The position numbers were made by a program, and so were the translations under genes. Of a stretch of 64,000 nucleotides of DNA, positions 8,019 to 15,926 are shown piece by piece (within the stretch, counting starts at the first letter, position 1; the number at the start of each line of letters is the position of its first letter). Where the stretch lies: assembly GCF_001418015.1 (NCBI RefSeq), contig NZ_LIQG01000030.1, positions 1-64,000 on the forward strand. Direction: 5' to 3'. This stretch comes from Lacinutrix mariniflava (GTDB lineage Bacteria; Bacteroidota; Bacteroidia; Flavobacteriales; Flavobacteriaceae). The notes under the pieces are model-generated. The model worked only from the letters and a program-made list of their open reading frames with translations. It did no database searches and was not told where the DNA came from.

Positions 8019-8843
8019 ATGAAAACACTTTTTAAAGTCTTAATATTATTACCATTAGTATTCTTATCTAGTTGTAGATCGGATGATGCAGAAACAGATC
8101 AAGTAACAGATCTAGAATCTAAAACCTATGTACTAACTAGTGTTGAAGACTCTGGAATCTCTGGTACAGTTAGGTTTATTAAAAATTCAAATTTTACCTT
8201 AAGTATAGAATTAAACGTTTCGGGGACTATTAATAACAATTTTCATTCTGCATTTTTATACAGAGATAATGCCGCGAACGGTGGAGAGGTTGTTGCTTTA
8301 ACTTTAGATACTGTAGTAGGAGAAACAGGAATGAGTACAACTGTTTTTACAAAACTAGATGACGATACAACGATCTCTTATGAAGATTTATTAACCTTTG
8401 ACGGTTACATTGAAGTAAAGTCTAACGATAACACTTTAAATAATCCTGTTGCTAATGCAGATATTGGAGAAAATGAATTAACAGGCTCGCAGGTAACTTA
8501 CACTTTAGAAGAGCGTGATTTAACTAATGCTTTTGGAGATATTACTTTTAAAGAGCGTATAAATGGTGAGGCTTTAGCAGTATTTAATTTAGAAGGAACT
8601 CCAGCAGGAGGTATGCTTCCAGCTCATATTCATGAAAATGATGCAGTTACAGGTGGTCCAATTATTTTTACGTTTAAGATGGTAAATGGAACAACTGGTT
8701 CTAGTGAAACAAATGTAGAAATGCTTGACGATGGTACTTCATTTGTATACAACGATGTTTTAACAGTAAACGGGTATATAAATGTCCATTTTGAAAGTGA
8801 CCTTTCGCTTTTAATTGCGCAAGGCAACATAGGAAGTAATTAA
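8019..8843 (+). CDS. CHRD-domain lipoprotein
   Basis: A 274-residue exported lipoprotein: MKTLFKVLILLPLVFLSSC ends in a lipobox with the lipidated Cys at residue 19, followed by RSDDAE. Two similar repeats follow (about 35-150 and 155-270). Each has a strand-rich core with GGEVVALTL or GGPIIFTFKM and a PAHIH/FHSA turn, then TxxSYEDLLTFDGYIEV or TSFVYNDVLTVNGYINVHF. This layout and the PAHIHEND motif fit the CHRD domain, first described in chordin and common in bacterial surface proteins; the function is unknown. It has its own promoter and a strong terminator. Confidence 0.75.
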   Translation: MKTLFKVLILLPLVFLSSCRSDDAETDQVTDLESKTYVLTSVEDSGISGTVRFIKNSNFTLSIELNVSGTINNNFHSAFLYRDNAANGGEVVALTLDTVVGETGMSTTVFTKLDDDTTISYEDLLTFDGYIEVKSNDNTLNNPVANADIGENELTGSQVTYTLEERDLTNAFGDITFKERINGEALAVFNLEGTPAGGMLPAHIHENDAVTGGPIIFTFKMVNGTTGSSETNVEMLDDGTSFVYNDVLTVNGYINVHFESDLSLLIAQGNIGSN

Positions 8844-8868
8844 ACAAAATAAAATATAGACTTTAAAA

Positions 8869-8897
8869 ACCTGATGCATTTGTATCAGGTTTTTTTA
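8869..8897 (+). terminator. Rho-independent terminator after the CHRD gene
   Basis: Inverted repeat CCTGATGCATTTGTATCAGG followed by a run of T. It separates the CHRD gene from trmH. Confidence 0.85.
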
Positions 8898-8907
8898 TTT
8901 TTACATT

Positions 8908-9564
8908 ATGATTGATATTAAACTCATAGAACACCTCGAAACGTATCTTACCGAAAATAGATTACAACGTTTTCATAAAGTCTTAGAAGGGCGTACAAAA
9001 TACTTTACTGTAGCAACAGAAGACGTTTACCAATTACACAATACAAGTGCTGTAATACGCAGTTGCGATGTTTTTGGGATACAGGAAGTTAGTATTGTTG
9101 AAGAAAAGAACACTAAACGTATAGACAGAGAGATTGCCATGGGAGCCCAAAAGTGGGTAGATTTAAACAGATACCAAACAGTAAAAGAATGTATTAAGGA
9201 TTTAAAACAGAAAGGATATCAAATAGTTGCCACGACACCACATACAGATGACTGTGAGTTGCATGATTTTGATGTAACAAAGAAGTCGTGCTTTTTCTTC
9301 GGAAGAGAAACAGAAGGGCTCTCTGAGGAGGTTTTAAAAGAAGCTGATGTTTTTTTGAAAATTCCAATGGTAGGTTTTACAGAGAGTTTAAATATTTCTG
9401 TTTCTGCGGCCATTACATTACAGGATGTTACCACAAAATTGAAGAAAACAGATATTGAATGGCGCTTAACTGAAGAAGAGAAACTAGAAAAACGTCTTGA
9501 TTGGTGTAAAAAAACAATTAAAAGTTACGAGGAAATTATTGAACGTTATTACGAGAAAGAATAA
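8908..9564 (+). CDS. trmH: tRNA (guanosine-2'-O)-methyltransferase (SpoU/TrmH family)
   Basis: A 218-residue SPOUT-class RNA 2'-O-methyltransferase. The SpoU knot motifs are clear: SAVIRSCDVFGIQEV (motif 1), FFFGRETEGLSEE (motif 2) and IPMVGFTESLNISVSAAI (motif 3, AdoMet binding and catalysis). The C-terminal tail LDWCKKTIKSYEEIIERYYEK matches the extension of TrmH, which modifies G18 of tRNA, so TrmH is preferred over the rRNA-specific RlmB. The start is only 10 bp downstream of the CHRD terminator. Confidence 0.88.
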   Translation: MIDIKLIEHLETYLTENRLQRFHKVLEGRTKYFTVATEDVYQLHNTSAVIRSCDVFGIQEVSIVEEKNTKRIDREIAMGAQKWVDLNRYQTVKECIKDLKQKGYQIVATTPHTDDCELHDFDVTKKSCFFFGRETEGLSEEVLKEADVFLKIPMVGFTESLNISVSAAITLQDVTTKLKKTDIEWRLTEEEKLEKRLDWCKKTIKSYEEIIERYYEKE

Positions 9565-9604
9565 GCTACATTCACCTTTGATACTTTAAATATTATATTT
9601 AGAT

Positions 9605-9680
9605 AAAAAAAACGATTCAAATTTAATGATTTTTGAGGCTTTTTTATGTATTAAACGGTTGAGGTCATTATCGTTTTTTT
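9605..9680. terminator. Candidate bidirectional terminator between trmH and the convergent gene
   Basis: AAAAAAACGAT at 9605-9615 faces ATCGTTTTTTT at 9670-9680, with AATGA/TCATT extending the stem. The T-run on each side suits termination of both convergent genes. The loop is long, so this is moderate evidence. Confidence 0.45.
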
Positions 9681-10470
9681 AACCACGTTTTCTATCACGA
9701 CTTAATACCTTATATTCTTCATAACACTGGCTTATTGCATCTAACATTTGAAGATCGTTTGCTTTATTTATAAAATCTTTAGAGTAATTACACTGCGATA
9801 CAATTTCATCTAAATCTATTTTAGTAAGTTGTAATAAAACCATTAGTGTTTCTCTATCGAAACGCGATGCTAAAAGATTTCTTATCTCGTCATCTTTTTT
9901 CATCCGTTTAAGTTTCTTCAATTCGCTACCTTTTCTACTAAAGGTATTATAGAGAAAATCTAACGGGTTAAAAATAGAACCTAAAACCTTACTAATTGTA
10001 TTTGGTGATTTATTATTTCCTGCTTCGTAACCTGTACTTAATCCAGAAATACTATAACGGTAATTTGTGTTTACTTGTACTTGTTTAATATCTAACTCTA
10101 AGTAACCTGTAAGTTGTAATTCGTTAACAACAATTTCCTCTAAGGCCAGTGCGAGTTCTGTTAATATAATTTTAGAACTTCCAAATTTTAACCAATCATT
10201 GGTTACACGAACTTTAATAGACTTATAACCTACATAAGTAAGGTGTAATGTATCGTTTACTTTAGCTTTAAGTTTAAATTCCCCTTTAATATTAGTAGAT
10301 GTACCAATGACTTGGTTAAGGTTTACAATATTTACATTGTCTATTGGGCCATTAGTTTGAGAATCGATAATAACACCTTCTACAGCTTCTTTTTCAGGTA
10401 CTTCGTCTACTTGAGCAAATGCAAATGATGAACTTATAATTAAAAAAAGTAGGGATAGAAAATATTTCAT
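9679..10470 (-). CDS. Carboxypeptidase-regulatory-like domain exported protein
   Basis: From the start at 10470 the protein is 263 residues with a clean signal peptide (MKYFLSLLFLIISSSFAFAQ); the longer possible start adds 11 residues that spoil it. Residues about 30-105 form a CarboxypepD_reg-like beta-sandwich: VEGVIIDSQTNGPIDNVNIVNLNQVIGTSTNIKGEFKLK, then LHLTYVGYKSIKV. This is the domain found at the N-terminus of TonB-dependent receptors. The rest is helical and charged and has no receptor barrel. It is probably periplasmic or outer-membrane associated; the function is unknown. Confidence 0.75.
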   Translation of the reverse strand: MKYFLSLLFLIISSSFAFAQVDEVPEKEAVEGVIIDSQTNGPIDNVNIVNLNQVIGTSTNIKGEFKLKAKVNDTLHLTYVGYKSIKVRVTNDWLKFGSSKIILTELALALEEIVVNELQLTGYLELDIKQVQVNTNYRYSISGLSTGYEAGNNKSPNTISKVLGSIFNPLDFLYNTFSRKGSELKKLKRMKKDDEIRNLLASRFDRETLMVLLQLTKIDLDEIVSQCNYSKDFINKANDLQMLDAISQCYEEYKVLSRDRKRG

Positions 10471-10553
10471 AGTTAGTATATAAGCTATAAAAATACTAAA
10501 CAAATTTTATTTAGTGCTCTTATAATATTGTATTTGACTTAATATTAACAAAA

Positions 10554-10588
10554 AAGCTTAATTCTTATAGAAATAAGAATTAAACTTT
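10554..10588 (-). terminator. Terminator downstream of the DEAD-box helicase
   Basis: TTAATTCTTATAGAAATAAGAATTAA is too long to quote as one signal. Its arms TTAATTCTTAT and ATAAGAATTAA at about 10558-10583 form a stem, followed on the minus strand by a T-run. Confidence 0.65.
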
Positions 10589-10620
10589 TTAGGAATTTTG
10601 ATAAATATTTGGGTATTTAT

Positions 10621-12492
10621 TTAGTCTTTTCTTCTAGAACGACCAGATCTTGAGTGTGTAGTTTTAAACTCACCTTTATCTCTGTCTCCGCCATCGCTTC
10701 TTCTAGAACGTGTAGGTCTATCATCGCTTCCACGAGATTCGCTACGTCTTCTATCTCCACCACCACTAGAGCGTCTGTCTCCTCCGCCAGATCTTCTTCT
10801 GTCTCCACCAGATCCACCTTCACGACGTCTTCCGCCACCACCGCCAGAACCACCGCGTCCACGACCACCGCGACTTGGTTTATCTTCAGTAATTTCAACG
10901 TTTACAAAACGACCCTCATGTTTATAATCTGTAAAGAAAGCTAATACTTTCTCTTGGTGTTCTTTTTCTGTATTAAAGAAAGAGAATGTGTCTTTACAAT
11001 CTACTTTAAATACATCGTCACGACCAAGATCTAAAACTTCTTTTAAGAAATCTTTTAATTTCATCCAGTCGAAACCATCTTTCTCTCCAACGTTAATAAA
11101 GTAACGTGCTGCGCTTCCGCTAGATTGACCACCACTATCTCTTCCGCCATCTCTACCAGAGTCTCCCGAAGTAACATTAAGATTTTTAGATTTTTGGTAG
11201 TAGTTGTAGAATCTTGAAAATTCTGCAGAGAAGAACTTTTTAATTAAGTCTTCTTTACTAGTTTCTTCAAATAAACCATTGATATCTTCTAAGTATTGAT
11301 CTATTTCTTCACTAACTTCAGTTTCATGAATCTTTTTTGCCGAAGACATTAACTGTACTTCGCAAATAGCCATTCCGTTAGGAACTTCCTTTAATTCAAA
11401 CTTCTTATTAATAATACGTTCAATACTTTTTAAACGTCTTATTTCACTTCTAGAAACAATAACCATAGAAACACCAGTTTTACCAGCACGACCAGTTCTA
11501 CCAGAACGGTGTGTGTAAGTTTCTATTTCATCACTTAATTGGTAGTTAATTACGTGTGTAATATCGTCTACATCAATACCACGTGCAGCAACATCTGTTG
11601 CTACTAGCATTTGTATTTGACGATTTCTAAATTGCTTCATCACAATATCACGTTGATTTTGAGATAAATCACCATGTAATGCTCCAGCACTGTAACCGTC
11701 TTCAATTAAGTTTTCGGCAACTTTTTGTGTATCACGTTTTGTTCTACAAAAGATTACTGAAAATATATTTGGATTAGCATCTGCTAAACGTTTTAATGCT
11801 TGGTAACGATCGCGAGCGTTAACCATATAGTATTCATGCGATACGTTACTTGTACTTTCATTTTTATGACCAACAGTAATTTCTTTTGGGTCATTCATGA
11901 AGTTTTTTGCAATTCTCGATACCTCTTTAGGCATTGTTGCAGAAAACAACCATGTATTTTTATCTTCTGGAGTTCCAGAAAGGATTTCTGTAATATCTTC
12001 CTTGAAACCCATGTTAAGCATTTCATCGGCCTCATCTAAAACCGAATATTGGATTTTAGTAATGTCTACCAAACGACGCTTAATCATATCTTTCATACGA
12101 CCAGGAGTTGCAACAATAATTTGTGCGCCACGTTTTACTTCACGTGCTTGGTCTGTAATACTTGATCCACCATAAATAGCGACTACGTTTAAACCTTTAA
12201 GGTGTTTACCGTAAGCTTTCATTTCGTTTGCAATTTGTAAACAAAGCTCACGAGTAGGCGATAATATTAAACCTTGAGTGGTACGACTAGACACATCAAT
12301 TTTTTGCAACATTGGAAAACCAAATGCAGCAGTTTTACCAGTTCCAGTTTGCGCTAAGGCAACTAAATCTGTTTCTTCTTCTAATAAAATTGGGATTGCT
12401 TTTTCTTGTACTTCTGATGGTTTCTCGAAACCTAAATCTGTAATACCTTGTAATAGTAGATCGTTAAGACCTAAATCTTGGAATGTGCTCAT
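10621..12492 (-). CDS. deaD: DEAD-box RNA helicase with DbpA-like domain and RGG tail
   Basis: A 623-residue ATP-dependent RNA helicase of the DeaD/CsdA type. In order: the Q motif around residues 4-30, AQTGTGKT (P-loop), PTRELCLQ, VLDEADEML (DEAD box), SATMP, then the second RecA domain with RGIDVDDITHVINYQL and HRSGRTGRAG. A DbpA-type RNA-binding fold follows (about 464-545, RYFINVGEKDGFDWMKLKDFL). The last about 75 residues are a Gly/Arg/Ser-rich tail with GGGDRR repeats, an RNA-binding, disordered RGG region. Such enzymes help ribosome assembly and RNA turnover in the cold. It is monocistronic with its own terminator. Confidence 0.93.
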   Translation of the reverse strand: MSTFQDLGLNDLLLQGITDLGFEKPSEVQEKAIPILLEEETDLVALAQTGTGKTAAFGFPMLQKIDVSSRTTQGLILSPTRELCLQIANEMKAYGKHLKGLNVVAIYGGSSITDQAREVKRGAQIIVATPGRMKDMIKRRLVDITKIQYSVLDEADEMLNMGFKEDITEILSGTPEDKNTWLFSATMPKEVSRIAKNFMNDPKEITVGHKNESTSNVSHEYYMVNARDRYQALKRLADANPNIFSVIFCRTKRDTQKVAENLIEDGYSAGALHGDLSQNQRDIVMKQFRNRQIQMLVATDVAARGIDVDDITHVINYQLSDEIETYTHRSGRTGRAGKTGVSMVIVSRSEIRRLKSIERIINKKFELKEVPNGMAICEVQLMSSAKKIHETEVSEEIDQYLEDINGLFEETSKEDLIKKFFSAEFSRFYNYYQKSKNLNVTSGDSGRDGGRDSGGQSSGSAARYFINVGEKDGFDWMKLKDFLKEVLDLGRDDVFKVDCKDTFSFFNTEKEHQEKVLAFFTDYKHEGRFVNVEITEDKPSRGGRGRGGSGGGGGRRREGGSGGDRRRSGGGDRRSSGGGDRRRSESRGSDDRPTRSRRSDGGDRDKGEFKTTHSRSGRSRRKD

Positions 12493-12679
12493 TCTTATTT
12501 TATGTATTTCAATGTCAATCTATTTTGGTGTTACGAATAGAAGTGCATTGAACATACTTAACCTAAAACTTCTAATAACACATCCTCTCTCTGAGGAGTA
12601 AAATAAACGCTAGTGCGCTTTTTCAAGGTGCAAAGGTACACTTTTTATTTGACATCTCACACAATGTCTTTTTTATCCT

Positions 12680-13210
12680 TTATTTTGAAGCTTTTAAAAG
12701 CGTTATAATGTCTGTATTTCCTTGCATTTCGGCATGTTTTAAAGCCGTGTTTCCTCTGCTATCTTTTATGTTTTTATCAGCATCGTTTTGTAATAAATAG
12801 GTTGCAATGTCGAGATGACCAAAGGTGCTAGCGTAAATTAATGCTGTTGCATTATTATAGTTTGGTAAATTTACGTTTGCTTTATTATCGATAAGCATTT
12901 TAGAAATTTCAAAATTTCCTTTAAAGCAAACACCCATTAAAGCCGTGTTACCAGATAAATCTTGAGCATCTACATTTGCTTTCTTTTTTAATAAATAAGC
13001 AACTACTTCTGGTTGGTTATTATACGCAGCTAAAATTAAAGGCGTAAAACCTTTACTATCTGTTGTGTTAATAATGTTGTTGTTTGTAAGGTATAACGTT
13101 TCTATTTGCGCTAGGTTTCCTTCTCTGGAAGCATCAAAAATAGTTTGTGCTTGTGTAAGAGTAGTACAGGTAAATAAAAATAATAATAATAATAATAATA
13201 TGTTTTTCAT
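12680..13210 (-). CDS. Exported ankyrin-repeat protein linked to catalase
   Basis: A 176-residue protein with a signal peptide (about 1-21, including a six-Leu run encoded by TTA triplets) and four ankyrin repeats (about 27-170; motifs GFTPLILAAYN, GNTALMGVC, NATALIYAST, GNTALKHAEM). It lies directly downstream of the catalase gene on the same strand. In Pseudomonas aeruginosa and Campylobacter an ankyrin protein beside catalase supports catalase activity or haem supply, so a periplasmic helper of the exported catalase is likely; this is by analogy. A stem-loop separates the two genes. Confidence 0.85.
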   Translation of the reverse strand: MKNILLLLLLFLFTCTTLTQAQTIFDASREGNLAQIETLYLTNNNIINTTDSKGFTPLILAAYNNQPEVVAYLLKKKANVDAQDLSGNTALMGVCFKGNFEISKMLIDNKANVNLPNYNNATALIYASTFGHLDIATYLLQNDADKNIKDSRGNTALKHAEMQGNTDIITLLKASK

Positions 13211-13226
13211 AATATAAATGTAAAAA

Positions 13227-13250
13227 AGGAGGACACATTTGTATCCTCCT
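13227..13250 (-). terminator. Stem-loop between catalase and ankyrin genes
   Basis: AGGAGGA and TCCTCCT arms around ACACATTTGTA form a strong hairpin. On the minus strand it is followed by a T-run, so it can end the catalase transcript or attenuate read-through into the ankyrin gene 17 bp farther on. Confidence 0.75.
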
Positions 13251-13270
13251 GAATAGTAAATAGTGTAAGT

Positions 13271-14797
13271 TTAGTTTCTAAAGTCTTTAGCTGAAAAACC
13301 TAAAGCTTCTGCAACACGCATACCGTAATCTCTATCTGCTTTATAGAAATAGGTTATCATTTGCATTTGAATCTTTTTATCGGTTACTTGACCTAAATCA
13401 CCACTTAAATTTTTAATTAAGTTGTCTTGTTGTTGCTTGGTAAGTGATCTGTAAAAATCTCCTGCTTGTGCAAAGTCGTTAGTTTTTGTAATTTTCTTTT
13501 GTGTAATCGTTACATTAGAAAGTGTTGTTTCCGACTGCTTGTATTGTTCATCTTCTACTAATCCTGATTTTTCACTTGGCTGGTAGTTTACATCTGGATT
13601 TTCAAACCTTTTGTTTCCTGCGCTATTCCAACTATCAGAATTATAGTTTTTAGGATCTTCTAACGGTTTATTGATTTCTAATTGTTGAAAATTTGGTCCT
13701 AATCTATGTCGTTGTGTATCGAAATAAGAAAATAAACGGCCTTGTAATAATTTATCTTCCGAAGGTTCTACACCAGGAATTAAAGCACCAGGAGAAAAAG
13801 CAATACTTTCTACTTGCTCAAAATAGTTTACCGGATTTTGGTTTAAAGTCATGGTACCAATCTTAATTTTTTCAATTTTATCTGCTGGCCAATCTTTAGT
13901 CGCATCTAAAGGCCAAAAATCGAAAGAATGAATATTTTCAGGCTTAATCATTTGTACATATAAATCCCACTGTGGGTAATTTTTATCAGCAATATCTTTA
14001 CGTAAGCTTACTGTAGCATGTTGCCAATCTTTTCCTTGTTGTATAGACGCTTCTTCTGCAGTTAAATTTTTCTCACCTTGCTTAGAAACCCAAGAATATT
14101 TAATGTAAGTTACTTTTCCTGCTTTATTAATCCATTTGTAGCCATGTACACTACTTCCGTTCATGTATTGGTATCCTTTAGGTATTCCTAAATCTGTCCA
14201 TAATCTTGTAATCATATGTGTTGCTTCTGGTACATGAGAAAAGAAGTCGAAAAAACGATTAGGATCTTGTTTGTTGGTTTCTGGAGATGGTTTTAAAGAG
14301 TGTACCATGTCTGGGAATTTAATAGCATCTCTAATAAAAAAGATAGGTAAGTTGTTACCAACAATATCATAATTGCCTTGCTCTGTATAAAACTTAACAG
14401 CAAAACCTCTTGGGTCTCTTGCGGTTTCTGGTGAACCTTTTCCGTGTATTACTGTAGAAAAACGTACAGCTAAATCTGTTTTCTTACCAGTTTGAGAAAA
14501 TAGTACAGCTCTAGTATAGTCCGACATGTCTTTGGTTGCTTCAAAATATCCTGAAGCTCCAGCACCTCTTGGGTGAACCACACGCTCAGGAATACGTTCT
14601 CTATCAAAAGCAGCTAATTTTTCTACTAAATGAATGTCTTCTAATAAAACAGGACCATATTCGCCAACTGTTTTAGAGTTTTGGTTATCTCCAACTGGAG
14701 CACCATTGTTTGTTGTCATTAAAGTTTCTGTACTCTTGTTTTGAGCAAAAGAAACTAGACCTATAGTTAAGGCTAAGGCGGTAAAAATTTTTTTCAT
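13271..14797 (-). CDS. katA: Exported haem catalase
   Basis: A 508-residue monofunctional catalase (2 H2O2 to water and oxygen) of the small-subunit type. An N-terminal signal peptide (MKKIFTALALTIGLVSFAQ) points to the periplasm, unlike most catalases. The active-site His75 is in RVVHPRGAGASGYF, the catalytic Asn lies in YDIVGNNLPIFFIRD, and the haem-ligand Tyr lies in RLFSYFDTQRHRLGPNF. It is followed on the same strand by an ankyrin protein and is divergent from oxyR. Peroxide induction through OxyR is likely, given tandem dyads in the 99-bp gap. Confidence 0.95.
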   Translation of the reverse strand: MKKIFTALALTIGLVSFAQNKSTETLMTTNNGAPVGDNQNSKTVGEYGPVLLEDIHLVEKLAAFDRERIPERVVHPRGAGASGYFEATKDMSDYTRAVLFSQTGKKTDLAVRFSTVIHGKGSPETARDPRGFAVKFYTEQGNYDIVGNNLPIFFIRDAIKFPDMVHSLKPSPETNKQDPNRFFDFFSHVPEATHMITRLWTDLGIPKGYQYMNGSSVHGYKWINKAGKVTYIKYSWVSKQGEKNLTAEEASIQQGKDWQHATVSLRKDIADKNYPQWDLYVQMIKPENIHSFDFWPLDATKDWPADKIEKIKIGTMTLNQNPVNYFEQVESIAFSPGALIPGVEPSEDKLLQGRLFSYFDTQRHRLGPNFQQLEINKPLEDPKNYNSDSWNSAGNKRFENPDVNYQPSEKSGLVEDEQYKQSETTLSNVTITQKKITKTNDFAQAGDFYRSLTKQQQDNLIKNLSGDLGQVTDKKIQMQMITYFYKADRDYGMRVAEALGFSAKDFRN

Positions 14798-14848
14798 CTT
14801 TTTATGTTAATTGTTTAATGAGATTGCAAATATCTACTTCATCTTAAT

Positions 14849-14893
14849 ATTAATCAAATTAATAGTTTTTATATTTGTATTGATAAAATTAAT
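14849..14893. promoter_or_regulatory. Tandem dyads in the katA-oxyR intergenic region (putative OxyR operator)
   Basis: Two 15-bp dyads, ATTAATCAAATTAAT (14849-14863) and ATTGATAAAATTAAT (14879-14893), match at 13 of 15 positions and start exactly 30 bp apart, about three helical turns. TATATTTG at 14870-14877, between them, fits a -7 element for oxyR. The second dyad ends 3 bp before the oxyR start codon. Binding by OxyR is inferred from position and spacing. Confidence 0.6.
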
Positions 14894-14896
14894 AAG

Positions 14897-15820
14897 ATGA
14901 CGTTACAACAATTAGAATATGTAGTTGCTTTAGATACTTACAGGCATTTTGTTACCGCTGCAGAAAAGTGTTTTGTAACGCAACCTACTATAACTATTCA
15001 GGTTAAAAAGCTAGAAGACGAAATTGGCTTTATTATTTTTAATAAAAGTAAATCTCCTTTTAAACCAACCGATTTAGGTGCTATGTTTATAAAGAAAGCC
15101 AAAATTATTTTACGAGAAGTTAGTGATTTAAAAAACATGGTGAGTACAGAGCTTAATAGTATGGAAGGAGAGTATAAAATAGGAGTGATCCCTACTATTT
15201 CGCCATATCTTATTCCTTTGTTTTCTGGTGATTTTTCTAAAAAATATCCTAATTCTATTTTACAAATTGAAGAAATGCAATCGGATGATATTATTCTAGC
15301 ATTGCAAAAAAAAGAATTAGACTTAGGCATACTTATAACGCCTTTGCACGAACCTTTTATTAGAGAGATTAAGTTGTACAACGAACCTTTTGTTTTTTAC
15401 GGACAACATTGTGAGTTCTTGAAAGATAAAACAACGATATCACCAAAAGATGTTGAGAAAATGGAAGATGTTTGGCTATTAGAAAACGGACATTGTTTTA
15501 GAAATCAAGTATTAAATATTTGTAATAATAGCAGTAATAACAAAAGTATTAAGTTTCAAAGTGGTTCTATTGAAGCTTTAAAACGGATGGTAGATAATTA
15601 TGGTGGTTTTACATTAGTACCAGAAATGGCTATTCGTGCCAACGATGTCGGTTGTAATATTCCATTTAGTGAACCTAAACCAATACGAGAGGTCAGTATT
15701 GTTACGCATCATTCTTTTTCTAAAGACCTTGTTATTGAAGCTTTACGTTCTGAAATATTAAGTAAAATACCTAAAGAATTTGCTAAGAATGAGAATTTTA
15801 TAAAAATTAATTGGAGATAA
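14897..15820 (+). CDS. oxyR: OxyR, peroxide-sensing LysR-family regulator
   Basis: A 307-residue LysR-type regulator. The N-terminal winged helix (about 1-60, LQQLEYVVALDTYRHFVTAAEKCFVTQPTITIQVKKLE) binds DNA and a substrate-binding-like domain follows. Cys200 and Cys209 in GHCFRNQVLNIC have the same nine-residue spacing as the redox pair Cys199/Cys208 of E. coli OxyR, which forms a disulfide with H2O2 and switches the protein into an activator. The divergent catalase gene is its natural target. The tandem dyads near its own start suggest autoregulation. Confidence 0.93.
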   Translation: MTLQQLEYVVALDTYRHFVTAAEKCFVTQPTITIQVKKLEDEIGFIIFNKSKSPFKPTDLGAMFIKKAKIILREVSDLKNMVSTELNSMEGEYKIGVIPTISPYLIPLFSGDFSKKYPNSILQIEEMQSDDIILALQKKELDLGILITPLHEPFIREIKLYNEPFVFYGQHCEFLKDKTTISPKDVEKMEDVWLLENGHCFRNQVLNICNNSSNNKSIKFQSGSIEALKRMVDNYGGFTLVPEMAIRANDVGCNIPFSEPKPIREVSIVTHHSFSKDLVIEALRSEILSKIPKEFAKNENFIKINWR

Positions 15821-15875
15821 TTACACTTTAATACGCGGAAAGTGTTTTTAAAACATAGATTCCGCGTGTTATAAT

Positions 15876-15904
15876 TTTGTATTACGCTAAAAATTGTATC
15901 TTTG
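15876..15904 (+). promoter_or_regulatory. Candidate promoter for the AAA ATPase gene
   Basis: TTTG at 15876-15879 and TATCTTTG at 15897-15904 fit the Bacteroidota -33/-7 elements, with a slightly short 17-bp spacer. The start codon is 22 bp downstream. Confidence 0.45.
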
Positions 15905-15926
15905 ATAGGATTCCGCTAAGTATAGT

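Noticed and set aside
10617-10944. Val- and Ser/Thr-rich frames over the helicase tail
   Set aside because: They are out-of-frame readings of the RGG-repeat tail of the DEAD-box helicase.
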